Assembly: GCA_019634635.1 (NCBI GenBank)
Contig: JAHCBB010000001.1
Location: 62,001 to 126,000 of the forward strand
Reading direction: 5' to 3'
Length of the DNA: 64,000 bases
DNA from: Verrucomicrobiia bacterium
Lineage (GTDB): Bacteria; Verrucomicrobiota; Verrucomicrobiia; Limisphaerales; UBA9464
Part shown: positions 45,304 through 54,221 of the stretch, one piece after another
How the letters are laid out: each line of letters opens with the position of its first letter
Position numbering within the stretch: position 1 is the first letter of the stretch
Notes under the pieces: model-generated
What the model was told of the DNA's origin: nothing
Databases searched by the model: none
What the model saw: only the letters and a program-made list of their open reading frames with translations
Program-made: the position numbers and the translations under genes

Positions 45304-46266
45304 CTAGGCAGGCGGGGCGAATTGCGCAATCGCCGGCACGACGCGTGAGACGCGGCCGGCGGCGAGCGCGAGGGCGCCGACCGGCACGGAGTCCTCCCCC
45401 AATCCGGCGAGCGCGATGCGCGGGCCGGGCAGGAAGGCGTTCATCACGTAGGCCGGCAGGGCCGCGGCGATCGCGGCGCGCAGCGGTTCGCCAATCAGCG
45501 AGAGTCCCCCCCCGATCACGATCACCTCGGGGTGGAAAAGCTGCACCGCGTGCGACAGCGCGAAGGCAAGGTTGTCGGCCAGTTCGCTAAGGATCGCCTG
45601 CGCCAGCGGGTCGCCGTCGGCCAGCGCGGGGGCCAGGGCCCTGGACTCGCAGCTTCCGACCGGTCGGAGGTGCGTGGCCAACGGACCCTCCGGATGCTGC
45701 CGGATGGCCTCCCGGATGCGGCGATCCACCGCCCATCCCGAGCATCGGGCCTCCACGCGCACCCCGGACTTGTCGAGGCAGAGGTGTCCAATCTCCGCTT
45801 CGCCCGGGGGTGCCCCGTGGTAGATGCGCCCGTCCACCACCAGACCGCCGCCCACCCCGCTGCCCATGTTGATCCAGAACACCGGGCTGGCGCCGCGTCC
45901 GGAGCCGCAAATGGCTTCGCCCAGCGCGGCGACGTTGGCGTCATTGTCCACATGCACGGGCAGCCCGGTTTCGGCGTACAGCCAGGCGCCAAGCTCGAAA
46001 CCGTTCCAGCCCGAAATCTGATGGGAGCAGCCGATGCGTCCGGTGCGCCAGTCCACGGGGCCTCCGAACCCGACACCGACCGCCACCGGCCCATGTTCCT
46101 GGAGCAATCCGGGCAGGCGGCGGCTGAGGGAGGTGCGGATTCCGGCACCCCCGGCGGCGGGATCCACGGCATCCCGGGTTCGGGCGAGGATCCGCCCCGA
46201 GCCGTCGCCTGCCACGACCTGGAGCTTGGTGCCGCCGATTTCGATTCCGAGAACGCTCACGGGCAC
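45304..46266 (-). CDS. ROK-family sugar kinase
   Basis: 320 residues. ATP/sugar motifs: VLGIEIGGTKLQVVAGDGSG (phosphate 1), GVGFGGPVDWRTGRIG, VDNDANVAALGE (catalytic Asp) and INMGSGVGGGLVVDGRIYHG; GEAEIGHLCLD follows. The canonical ROK zinc motif CxCGxxGCxE is reduced here to scattered cysteines (around EARCSGWAVDRRI), as in other PVC ROK proteins. It probably phosphorylates glucose or N-acetyl-hexosamines. Being followed by a secreted DUF1080 gene, it may act in the same catabolic route. Confidence 0.87.
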   Translation of the reverse strand: MPVSVLGIEIGGTKLQVVAGDGSGRILARTRDAVDPAAGGAGIRTSLSRRLPGLLQEHGPVAVGVGFGGPVDWRTGRIGCSHQISGWNGFELGAWLYAETGLPVHVDNDANVAALGEAICGSGRGASPVFWINMGSGVGGGLVVDGRIYHGAPPGEAEIGHLCLDKSGVRVEARCSGWAVDRRIREAIRQHPEGPLATHLRPVGSCESRALAPALADGDPLAQAILSELADNLAFALSHAVQLFHPEVIVIGGGLSLIGEPLRAAIAAALPAYVMNAFLPGPRIALAGLGEDSVPVGALALAAGRVSRVVPAIAQFAPPA

Positions 46267-46321
46267 GAGTCTACCGGCACCGGAACGCGACGAGAAGCCG
46301 GGGCCATGCCACGCCGGGACG

Positions 46322-47962
46322 TCACTCGAACACGGCCCGCAGACGATCCAGTTCGGCCGCGCTCCAGCCTTCCGGTTCGGTCAGGGCCAGCCAGGCCTGA
46401 ATGTAGTGAGCCGGTGCATACTCGTGTCCGAAGCCTTTCGGGGCGGTGCCCACCATCATGTCGGCGGCCAGTTGCAGCATGGTCACAATCGGAAACCAGC
46501 GCAGGTCGGCCGAGACATCGGGACCGCGCGGCTCGCGCATCCAGTCCGGCTCGCGCCAGGCCGACTGCGGGCTGTAGAACGTGATCGGATCGCTGGCGTA
46601 TTGCAAAATGACCATCCGGAACGCCCCCCAATCAACAGCCCAGGGGGCTGGACTTGGATCCTGATTCATGAAGCGAACCACCGCGCCGCCGCGAAATCGG
46701 GGCAACCACTCCGTGGACCCCGGATCGCGCTGCCGGGTCAGGTGGCGCCAGGTCGCATTGCGAAATGGCGGTCCGCTCCACAGCACTCCGTCGAAGGGAT
46801 CATCAATGATGTCGTAAAGATCGAAGGAAAGATCGGAGTTCAGCGACCCGAGGCTCAATCCCCAAAGGTAAAGCCGGGGCCGGGAGTCCCGTGGCAGGGA
46901 TCGCCAGTGACCGTAGATCTCCGAAAACAGGGCGCGCGCCATCTCGGCCCCGTAGGCGGCCTCCGTCATCAAGGCCAGCGGACTGTTCAAGTAGGAGTAC
47001 TGCGCCGCGACCGTGGCGACATCGCCGCGATGAAGGTACTCGACGGTATCTTGCGCGGCGGGGTCCACCCAGCCGGTTCCGGTCGGTGTCACCAGCAGCA
47101 GCACCGACCGTCCGAAACCGCCGGCACGTATGAGCTCGTCCAGCGCAAGGCGCGCGCGTTGTTCCGGGCTTTCGGCTGAATTCAATCCCACGTACACGCG
47201 GACCGGCGCGGGCATCGGGGCGCCAAAAAATTCGCTCAAGTCCCCGGCGGTGGGACCGCCCGATACAAAGCGGCGCCCTTGCCGGCCCAGCTCCTTCCAA
47301 CGGATCCGCGAGGCGGCACTGCCGGTCTGGTCCGGGTGGACCGGGGTCGGCAGATCATCCTCGATCAGCGCATCGAGCTGCTGAAACGACTGGTCCACGG
47401 TTCTCAGCAGGCCGGTGACCAGCACCCCGTCAATCACCCCCCAGAACAGCAGCACCGCGATGACGATGCCCACCGCGTGGGAGATGCGCGGTGGCACGTA
47501 ACGGCGCAGCCGGACGGACAGCGCGTGAATGACCCACCGAAACAGGCGTGCCAGCCCCAGAACCACGCCGAACACCACCACGGCGATCAGCCCCGGAACG
47601 AACGGTTGCACGCCGGCCGACGCCTCCATGCCCATCAGGGTCCGGATCGAGTTCTGCCAGGCCGCCGCCCGCCAAAGAAAGCTGACCACGATCAGCGCGC
47701 AGAGCACGGCCGCCACGATGCGGACCCTGCGCGTGATCTCCGGACGCCCCACCGGCAGCTGCAGGAAGCTCCACAGCCAGACCCCTGCTGCGCCCAGGCC
47801 GTAGCCCGCTGCGAAGGACAGACCCGAGAGGACGCCCTGGACCCCATACGGCCGTGGCAGCAGCGATGGCGTGAGGGAAACCGCAAAGAACACCGTGCCG
47901 ACGAGCAGGCCGGCACTGCTCAGATTCAACCGCCCCAATGCCGGCCCGGGTGACGGAATCAT
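46322..47962 (-). CDS. Membrane-bound alpha/beta hydrolase (Abhydrolase_9 family)
   Basis: 546 residues. The N-terminal part (about 1-200) has several transmembrane helices (Abhydrolase_9_N type; AGLLVGTVFFAVSLTPSLLP, AVGIVIAVLLFWGVIDGVL). The catalytic part carries LLLVTPTGTGWVDPAAQDTV, AAQYSYLNSPLALM and the likely nucleophile Ser in LYLWGLSLGSLNSD. These match large integral-membrane Abhydrolase_9 proteins, whose substrate is unknown. The start overlaps the upstream propeller gene's stop as ATGA, so they are co-translated. Confidence 0.88.
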   Translation of the reverse strand: MIPSPGPALGRLNLSSAGLLVGTVFFAVSLTPSLLPRPYGVQGVLSGLSFAAGYGLGAAGVWLWSFLQLPVGRPEITRRVRIVAAVLCALIVVSFLWRAAAWQNSIRTLMGMEASAGVQPFVPGLIAVVVFGVVLGLARLFRWVIHALSVRLRRYVPPRISHAVGIVIAVLLFWGVIDGVLVTGLLRTVDQSFQQLDALIEDDLPTPVHPDQTGSAASRIRWKELGRQGRRFVSGGPTAGDLSEFFGAPMPAPVRVYVGLNSAESPEQRARLALDELIRAGGFGRSVLLLVTPTGTGWVDPAAQDTVEYLHRGDVATVAAQYSYLNSPLALMTEAAYGAEMARALFSEIYGHWRSLPRDSRPRLYLWGLSLGSLNSDLSFDLYDIIDDPFDGVLWSGPPFRNATWRHLTRQRDPGSTEWLPRFRGGAVVRFMNQDPSPAPWAVDWGAFRMVILQYASDPITFYSPQSAWREPDWMREPRGPDVSADLRWFPIVTMLQLAADMMVGTAPKGFGHEYAPAHYIQAWLALTEPEGWSAAELDRLRAVFE

Positions 47963-49449
47963 CGGGTGCGGATCCGAAAGAACCCCGGCGCGTTTGCCGC
48001 CGGCGGTTCCAGATGGAACGTTCGACTGGCGCTTGAAGCCAGCTCGCGGTGGACGAGGGCCCAGCCATCCAGATCGGCCGAACGTTCAAGATCCACCTCG
48101 CGGCCCGGAGTCAGACCGGAAACTTGCACTTCGAGGGCCTCCCCATTGCGTGTGATGCGGATCCCGGGCGGCGATGGGGGAGGAACGACGATTCCCAGCG
48201 GCGACCAGGTCGGGTAGGCGGCCGGGGCGGGGACCAGTGGTCGCGGGTGGGTGCCATCCGCGCGGACCGCGTGGATCTCCGAACGGGTGATGTCGCCCGC
48301 CAGAAGCGGAGCGCCCTGCGAGAACAGCTGGGGCGAAAGGTCGAAGGCGAGCTCCGAACCATCGGGCGACCAGGCGACGCGGGTCACCCACAACCCGTCG
48401 GCCAGTCGCAACACCTCGCGGTCCCCCGTGCCGTCGTAATTGATCACCCGGATGGCGCATACGGCCGGCAGGTTGTGCAGGTCGCTGATCCGGGAGTCGA
48501 ACCGGATCGTGTGCCGCAGGTAGGCGACCCGCGTGCCGTCCGGAGAAATCGCCGGGGCATAGTCGTTTTCGTCCGCACGGGTGAAGATCGAGGTGAAGAG
48601 GTCTATGTAGGAATGCCAGACACCCGCGGGCCGTGTCAGCTTGCGGACGAAGGGGTCCAGGCGCCCGTCCGTGGCGAACACCACCACCACGGTGCCTTCG
48701 GAGCCTTGAACTCCGGAGGTGCCCGTCACGGGAATGTCATCGCGAAAGGCACCCACGACCTCGGCGAGATTGGGATGCCAGTCCACGCCGTCGCCGCCCT
48801 GATTGTTGCCTGTGCGAAAGCCGCCTGCGAAGAGCAGGTGACCGATCAAGCTGGGGCCGGCGGCCGGATAGACCTCCAGGACCGGCGCACGGCCGCCCCC
48901 CAGAAATTGCTCCGTGGGTGCGTTGGTTCGTGAGACGCTCAGGGTGCTGCCGCCCGTCCGGGGCAGGTCCATGACGGCGACTTGCCGTCCGTCCGGTGAG
49001 AGCGCCTTGTGGTAGGGGAAGTGGATCGTATAGGAGGTGAACGAGGAGTCGTTGGTGTGTGAGGCGACGCCGTTGGTCAGCGTCGTGATGGTGCCGGTAC
49101 CCGTCCGGACGGAGTCTTCAAACGAGGTGACTTTGGCCAGTCCGCCCGTGGCCAGGTCCAGGCTGAAGATGTTGCGGCTGATCTTGAACGGCCGGCCAGG
49201 GTCCCCGGAGGTGAGCAGGAGCTGCCGGCCGTCACGCGAGATCACCGGGAACGCCGGTTCCGGCAGATCCACCGGCACGATCCGAAGTCCGGTGCCGTCG
49301 CTGTTCACGCTCCGCAGCGTGATCGGGCTCTGCACGGATTCGGCTCCATTGAAAAAGATCGTCCCCGTCGCCGCCCCGGCAATCTGCGCAGTGGCGAGGA
49401 GTGCGGCCCATGGCAGAAGTCGGAAGGCCGGCAGGCGACGGGTTGTCAT
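47959..49449 (-). CDS. Secreted TolB-like beta-propeller protein (paralogue 2)
   Basis: 496 residues with a signal peptide (FRLLPWAALLATAQIAGA). Blades: FPVISRDGRQLLLTSGDPGR, YHKALSPDGRQVAVMD, YAPAISPDGTRVAYLRH, RVAWSPDGSELAFDL. The C-terminal domain ends APGFFRIRTR, similar to that of the 19.1-20.4 kb protein, and the blade TSGDPGRPFKISRNIFSLDL aligns directly with TSGDPNRPNKISQNVYIIDL there, so the two are paralogues. It is translationally coupled to the downstream membrane hydrolase, hinting at a joint envelope function. Confidence 0.82.
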   Translation of the reverse strand: MTTRRLPAFRLLPWAALLATAQIAGAATGTIFFNGAESVQSPITLRSVNSDGTGLRIVPVDLPEPAFPVISRDGRQLLLTSGDPGRPFKISRNIFSLDLATGGLAKVTSFEDSVRTGTGTITTLTNGVASHTNDSSFTSYTIHFPYHKALSPDGRQVAVMDLPRTGGSTLSVSRTNAPTEQFLGGGRAPVLEVYPAAGPSLIGHLLFAGGFRTGNNQGGDGVDWHPNLAEVVGAFRDDIPVTGTSGVQGSEGTVVVVFATDGRLDPFVRKLTRPAGVWHSYIDLFTSIFTRADENDYAPAISPDGTRVAYLRHTIRFDSRISDLHNLPAVCAIRVINYDGTGDREVLRLADGLWVTRVAWSPDGSELAFDLSPQLFSQGAPLLAGDITRSEIHAVRADGTHPRPLVPAPAAYPTWSPLGIVVPPPSPPGIRITRNGEALEVQVSGLTPGREVDLERSADLDGWALVHRELASSASRTFHLEPPAANAPGFFRIRTR

Positions 49450-49552
49450 ACGAAGATGTCAAAGTGTGCATTCTGTTTCGCGCGACGTCGAGGACATGCA
49501 TTCCGGCTCCAGGTGCCCCCGGACCCTCACGACACGGCGCCGGTGCTCCATC

Positions 49553-50341
49553 TCAAAAGACGGGGCCGGCGGGAGATGAGGAACGGATCCGGGAAGGGCG
49601 GGCGCGGAACTGGGCGATAATGTGAACCGGCGCCTCTCCGGCATCCTCAAGCCGGAGGGGCAGGGCGACTCCATAGGAGCCGGTCGGGGGCAACCGGTCC
49701 ATGTTGGCAACATTCGTGAAGATCGGGATGTGGGCTTCGGAGAAGATTTGCGCGACCTCAGTGCTCCCGGACCCACCGGGGTCCACGCCCGCCGTGTCCA
49801 TGCCCACGGCCTTCACCCTCCTGTCGCTCGCCAGCCATCGGGCGGCTTCCGGATGGAGTCCTGGGTGCGACGCCCGCCCGGGCGTCCCGGCAGCAGAGGC
49901 ACTTTGGCCCAGATACCGTTCCGCGTCGGGCCACCAGAACCCAAATCCAGTGTGGATCAGCACGATGGTGCCCTCGCGAATGCGTCCGTGGCGACGCTCC
50001 CAGCGCTGGAGGTCGTCCACGGTCACCGCGTAGTCGCGGTGGGTGCGGACGGCGTCCACCACACCCACCACGACCGTCCTGCCCGTGAGTTGATCCGGTC
50101 GCAGGTCGGCAATCGCCGGCCGGTCGGGAGCGAATCGGGCGGGCGCCCCGAGCAGTGTCATGAGGGAGGAGGACGGGGCGTCCGTGGTGACGGTTTGGGG
50201 CACGCCAATCCGGGTGCCTGGCGGGATGGGATGTGTGAGGTCCACCCATGGCCAGGTTTCGGAGGGGCGTGAGGCATCAGCGGCATGGCAAAGGCCGGCA
50301 AGCACCGCCGCCAGCAGGATTGCGGGGAGGGTCGTTGTCAT
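49553..50341 (-). CDS. Cyclase-family protein lacking the metal-binding motif
   Basis: 262 residues from the ATG at 50341, with a signal peptide (LPAILLAAVLAGLCHA). It resembles the secreted cyclase/kynurenine-formamidase family: WPWVDLTHPIPPGTRIGVPQ at the start, GTIVLIHTGFGFWWPDAERY, HPGLHPEAARWL, VKAVGMDTAGVDPG and the C-terminal PIFTNVANMDRLPPTGSYGV. The hallmark HxGTHxDxP metal site, expected just before GAPARFAP, is missing: MTLLG stands in its place. It may be inactive or bind metal differently. Divergent from the next pseudopilin gene across about 230 bp. Confidence 0.75.
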   Translation of the reverse strand: MTTTLPAILLAAVLAGLCHAADASRPSETWPWVDLTHPIPPGTRIGVPQTVTTDAPSSSLMTLLGAPARFAPDRPAIADLRPDQLTGRTVVVGVVDAVRTHRDYAVTVDDLQRWERRHGRIREGTIVLIHTGFGFWWPDAERYLGQSASAAGTPGRASHPGLHPEAARWLASDRRVKAVGMDTAGVDPGGSGSTEVAQIFSEAHIPIFTNVANMDRLPPTGSYGVALPLRLEDAGEAPVHIIAQFRARPSRIRSSSPAGPVF

Positions 50342-50570
50342 CGCGCTTGAAGGTAGGCACGCCGATCGTCTCGAACAACGGCGATGCGCGGGACTGGTCG
50401 CATCCGGGCTCAGGGTCGTGGGGGATGCGTCGCGAATGGTGCGTGGGGGGCTCCGTCGCGTGGGCCGGCCTTGATCCGGAAGTTGAGAAGCCACCATGGA
50501 CCCATTCCCCAGTGCCCCATTTTTGTGCTGGCGGGTTGACGAATCTGCGGCGCGGGCGCAGAACGTTCCC

Positions 50571-51395
50571 ATGGGGAGTGGCAAAGGGGCATGCAGGTGG
50601 CCGCCAGTCCGGCCGCGGACTCATGGGTTCACGCTGATCGAACTGCTGGTGGTGATTGCCATCATTGCGATTCTTGCGGGCATGCTGCTGCCGGCACTCG
50701 CCCGGGCCAAGTACACGGGCATGCGCGCGGCCTGCTGGAGCAACATCCGGCAGCAATACCTTTCCCAGTTGCTTTACAGCGGAGACAATCGCGGGCGGTT
50801 TCCCAACCACGAGGACGGCAGTCCCGATTACCATCGCCTCGGCGGCCGCGCCGACAGCATTGTCACGCTGCTGCGCGGAAAATACGTGCCCAACACCGCA
50901 ATCCTCATCTGTCCGATCACGCGCAAGTCATTTGGCCGCCAATGGCTCAATTACGAGAGCATGGCGAACTTTGCCGATCGCTCGACGCGGGATTACGGCG
51001 GGTGGGACACTCCGGCGGCCAATGTGTACACGCCCTACATGTGGTTCGCGAACTTCACTGCGTCGCCGCCCATGCGTTTCCTGACGCCGGCAGGCCGGGT
51101 GGATGCCACGGATCCGGACACCGAGCCCGCATGGCCCCGGAACGAGAACGAGTGCGAAAGCCGCCGGGCCTTCATCACTCATCGGGTCAGCGAGACGCCC
51201 GGGACCATGCTGTGGGATGTCGGGCATCTGGGACGCTTCGGGCAGGGCAGCCAGAGCCGGCCGCTTTGGGCCTGGTCGGCCACGCCGGATCAACCCGTGG
51301 GACAGGCCGATGGCTCGGTGATCAACCGGCCCAAGGCCCAGATCAAGCCGCGGGCGCGCGGCGGCCCGTCGGCGGACACCACCTATTTCTATTGA
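50571..51395 (+). CDS. Type II pseudopilin-like protein (second copy)
   Basis: 274 residues from the ATG at 50571, giving a 19-residue basic leader ending THG and then [20 protein letters not shown], followed by LPALARAK. The mature part includes SNIRQQYLSQLLYSGDNRGR, RGKYVPNTAILICP and a C-terminal GQADGSVINRP. It should be cut by prepilin peptidase and anchored in the inner membrane. The leader and helix are nearly identical to those of the 6.4-7.2 kb protein, but the rest differs. Confidence 0.87.
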   Translation: MGSGKGACRWPPVRPRTHGFTLIELLVVIAIIAILAGMLLPALARAKYTGMRAACWSNIRQQYLSQLLYSGDNRGRFPNHEDGSPDYHRLGGRADSIVTLLRGKYVPNTAILICPITRKSFGRQWLNYESMANFADRSTRDYGGWDTPAANVYTPYMWFANFTASPPMRFLTPAGRVDATDPDTEPAWPRNENECESRRAFITHRVSETPGTMLWDVGHLGRFGQGSQSRPLWAWSATPDQPVGQADGSVINRPKAQIKPRARGGPSADTTYFY

Positions 51396-51432
51396 GCCTC
51401 GGTCCATCCCGGCGGAGCCCACGCGATCTCCT

Positions 51433-51530
51433 CCCCGGTGGGGCAAGGTCCTTCCGGGCCATCGGCGTGAGCAGTCCGCTTGGGCCCGACCCTCGGTGAA
51501 GCGTATGGCGGAGCCTCGGCACCACCGGGG
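51433..51530. repeat. Dispersed palindromic repeat element, divergent copy
   Basis: 98 bp. The left arm CCCCGGTGGGGCAAGGTCCT is imperfectly complementary to the right arm GGAGCCTCGGCACCACCGGG (ending G). Arms match the other copies; the centre (GGGCCATCGGCGTGAGCAG) does not, so this copy is diverged. It lies between the pseudopilin stop and the DCC-protein gene, about 190 bp with nothing else visible. Confidence 0.65.
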
Positions 51531-51587
51531 CGCACCCGCCGGTGACGCCTGCTGGCCAATTTCTGATGAACCCTTCAGGTTTTCCGG

Positions 51588-51974
51588 GTGAGTGGTCCGC
51601 TGTTGCTCTACGATGGTGAGTGCGGGCTTTGCCATGGATTCGTGCGGTTCGTTCTTCGGTGGGAGCGGGTTCCGCGAATCCGGTTTGCCCCGCTTCAGTC
51701 CGCCGTTGGCCGTGAATGGTCCGGACGTGCGGGGAGCGGGTTGGAGACCGTCTTGTTTGTGGAGGGGGACGCGCTTCTACAGCGCAGCGATGCCGCATTG
51801 GCCGTCGCGCGGCATCTTCGGGCGCCATGGTGCTGGCTCAGGTTCGCGACCGTTTTGCCGCGGGGGTTGCGCAATGCCGCCTATGACGTTGTGGCACGTC
51901 ACCGGTTTTCGTGGTTTGGGAAGGCATCGTGTGCGCTGCCGTCCCCGGAACAGCGCGGGCGGTTCCTGGAGTAG
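51588..51974 (+). CDS. DCC-family thiol-disulfide oxidoreductase-like protein (DUF393)
   Basis: 128 residues from the GTG at 51588. LLLYDGECGLCHGFVRFVLR is the family's DxxCxLC redox motif; IRFAPLQ and ETVLFVEGDALLQRSDAAL complete the DUF393 pattern, and RFSWFGKASCALPSPEQRGR is the usual C-terminus. DCC proteins are small thioredoxin-like oxidoreductases, often next to HTTM membrane proteins, as here. No signal peptide, so cytoplasmic or membrane-peripheral. Confidence 0.87.
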   Translation: MSGPLLLYDGECGLCHGFVRFVLRWERVPRIRFAPLQSAVGREWSGRAGSGLETVLFVEGDALLQRSDAALAVARHLRAPWCWLRFATVLPRGLRNAAYDVVARHRFSWFGKASCALPSPEQRGRFLE

Positions 51975-52072
51975 AGTTCAGGGAACGCGCGGAGCCGCCC
52001 GACTGTCCCCTTGATCGGGGAAGTGGCAACGAGACCATCGGCCCCTCTCCGGTCGGTCAATTCCCCCACGGC

Positions 52073-52552
52073 ATGTCACCCGTTCGTCGCCTCGTCATCC
52101 AGTGCACCATCGGGGGCGTCCTCTTGGGCCACCTGGTGTGCCTGCTGGCCGGGCACCAGCTCTGGCCGTTTTCGCACTATCCCATGTTCGCCGAAAGTCG
52201 CCGGATGCCATCCGTGATCCGGGCCACGGTGCTGGTGGGGGTCACCGGCGACGGGGCCGAGCGTTGGCTGAAGGGGCGACGGGATCTGGGGCGCTCCTTG
52301 TCGCCATTCCTTTATGCCGGTCCGCTGGGTCCCCAGGCACGCGCCCGCCATGGAGCGCCGGAAGTCCGGCGGCGCCTTGAAGAAATGCTCCGGTATTGCA
52401 ATCTGCAGATCGCCCGGCAGGACCCCGGTGGTGACCGGCTTCGCGGGATCCGGTTGTACGACGTGGAGTGGGATCCCGATCCCTCCCTCCGCAATCGGGC
52501 GAACCCGAGGACCCTTCTCGTGGAATCGTGGGAGTCCGGGGAACATCCGTGA
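52073..52552 (+). CDS. Membrane-anchored protein linked to the HTTM-like gene
   Basis: 159 residues from the ATG at 52073; an in-frame start at 51911 would add a doubtful leader overlapping the DCC gene. One N-terminal helix (LVIQCTIGGVLLGHLVCLLA) is followed by WPFSHYPMFAESRR, a motif seen in proteins adjoining HTTM-family genes, and a soluble domain ending in strand RTLLVESWE. The stop overlaps the next start as GTGA. Function unknown, but it probably works with the next membrane protein. Confidence 0.7.
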   Translation: MSPVRRLVIQCTIGGVLLGHLVCLLAGHQLWPFSHYPMFAESRRMPSVIRATVLVGVTGDGAERWLKGRRDLGRSLSPFLYAGPLGPQARARHGAPEVRRRLEEMLRYCNLQIARQDPGGDRLRGIRLYDVEWDPDPSLRNRANPRTLLVESWESGEHP

Positions 52553-53499
52553 ATCTCTGGAGCCGTTGGAACCGTTTCTGGTTTGCCCCCGCTCCGGCCG
52601 CGGACCTTGCGGTGGGACGCTTCCTGTTTTTCACCGGGTTTTTCGCCTTCAGTCTGACCCGTGCCTTCCACGAATGGGCGGAGGTCCCTGACTTCCTTCA
52701 CGCATTCCGCGCCCGGTATCTCGTGTGGCTGGCGGTTCCGGTACCCGGGACCCTGCCGCTGATGGGCATCGAGTGGCTGTGGCGGCTGGCCATCTTCATG
52801 GCCGCGATCGGGCTGCTCACCCGGCCGGCCTGCTTCGCTGCCGGGTTCGGCAGCCTTTACCTGATGGGACTCGACGCCCCTGATGTGGCCGGACGCTCGT
52901 ACACCGCCGGCGTGTTTGTTCCGCTCATCCTTGGGGTCTCGCGGTGTGGCGATGTGCTGTCGGTGGACGCCTGGATTCGGCGGCGGCGGGGCCGGGATGT
53001 CGCCGGACCTCCGGAGGAGTACGGCTGGCCGGTGCGATTGGTCTGCGCGTTTCTGTCGTGCATTTTTTTCGCCGCCGGGGTCGCCAAGGTCCGGTTTGGC
53101 GGATTTCCCGACTGGATGCTCTCCGACACCATCCGGCACGCCATCCTGCAGGGGGGCTACTGGTACACCTCGCGGGGGCGACCGGCGACCGACCTGGGCC
53201 CCTGGCTGCTGCAGTGGCATCCCATGAGCACCGTGATCATCGGCGTTGTCGCCCAGGTCGCCGAACTCCTCTACCCTGCCGCCCTGTTCTCGGGCAGGGC
53301 GCGCTGGGTGTTGGTGCCGGTCATGGGTGCGCTGCTGGTGGGCTTTTGGTTGTGCATGGGACCCTTCTTCTTCCTGACGCTGCTGGCCCACGTGTTCTGG
53401 GTTCCGTGGTCCGCCCTGTGGCGGCGCATGGGATCCGGGCGGAATATCGTGGAAATCCGGCCACGGCCCTCTCGGGACCCCGCGGGGCAACCGGGCTGA
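52549..53499 (+). CDS. HTTM-like (vitamin-K-carboxylase-type) integral membrane protein
   Basis: 316 residues from the GTG at 52549 that overlaps the previous stop by 4 bp. About seven transmembrane helices are visible, including ADLAVGRFLFFTGFFAFSLT at the N-terminus, LVCAFLSCIFFAAGVAKVRF and FFFLTLLAHVFWVPW. Features such as AGVAKVRFGGFPDWMLSDTI and GYWYTSRGRP resemble the HTTM domain of gamma-carboxylase-like proteins, but no catalytic assignment is possible. It is the third gene of a tight cluster with the DCC protein. Confidence 0.75.
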   Translation: MNLWSRWNRFWFAPAPAADLAVGRFLFFTGFFAFSLTRAFHEWAEVPDFLHAFRARYLVWLAVPVPGTLPLMGIEWLWRLAIFMAAIGLLTRPACFAAGFGSLYLMGLDAPDVAGRSYTAGVFVPLILGVSRCGDVLSVDAWIRRRRGRDVAGPPEEYGWPVRLVCAFLSCIFFAAGVAKVRFGGFPDWMLSDTIRHAILQGGYWYTSRGRPATDLGPWLLQWHPMSTVIIGVVAQVAELLYPAALFSGRARWVLVPVMGALLVGFWLCMGPFFFLTLLAHVFWVPWSALWRRMGSGRNIVEIRPRPSRDPAGQPG

Positions 53500-53567
53500 G
53501 GTGATCCCCGCCGGCACCCACTTTTCATTTGTAAATCTCCGTGTGCGTCGCTCGACTCTGCGCACCC

Positions 53568-54221
53568 GTGACGGCAACCCGCATTCTCATACTGACCCCG
53601 CTGATCGTGATCCCCTGGCTGGCGGTCCGTGCCCAGCCGGTTCCACTGCCTGACAGTTTTGCGTCGGCGCAGCCGGCAGGCGGGGATTCCTGGACGGTCT
53701 TCACCCGCATTTCCCGAAACCTTGCCAGCGCCGAACCCGGCGAACCGGCGCACGCGGGCAGCCCGGCGATTGCGTCGCAATGGGTTCGTGTCCAGTACCC
53801 GGAGGACGGGTACGTCTCCCTCGGGATCGGGCCGATGCGGGGATTCCGCCTCGCGGTCTACACCGGAGACACGTTGGCCAGCCTTGAGGAGGTGACTTCA
53901 GTCGCGGTTTCCCAGAACCGCCGATTCCTGGGCTGGGAGGTGCGGGCGGGCGTGGCCTATTCGCTGGCCATTGATGTCCCCGCCGCCACGAGCCACGGTG
54001 AAATTCACCAGATCCGGGGCCACTACCAGCGGACGTTTCTGCGCCCACTCGCTCCCGTCCTGCCGGCTCGCGCGCCCGCCACCGTGGTACTTGAGGCCGT
54101 CAATCTGGTCCCCGACGACGAGTTGCTGGAAGTCACCTTCACTCTCGGGCCGTTCCAAACGGAGACCCGGACATCGCCGCCCTGGACGGCGACGTTGAAC
54201 AACGTCGGGGAGGGACGGTGA
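53568..54221 (+). pseudogene. 5' part of a giant secreted repeat protein (frameshifted)
   Basis: 217 codons from the GTG at 53568 (an in-frame GTG at 53541 is also possible). A signal peptide (ILILTPLIVIPWLAVRAQ) is followed by the first EPGEP-type repeat domain (AEPGEPAHAG, then FRLAVYTGDTLASLEEVTS) and the first half of an Ig-like domain ending SPPWTATLNNVGEG. It stops at TGA (54219-54221), but the Ig-like domain continues without gap in the -1 frame (GTVNVRARARLRG), so this is the start of the gene that continues from 54218. Confidence 0.75.

Noticed and set aside
54218..54221. GTGA overlap as genuine coupling of two genes
   Set aside because: A single Ig-like domain spans the junction, and the second product has no signal peptide, so a frameshift explains the data better.
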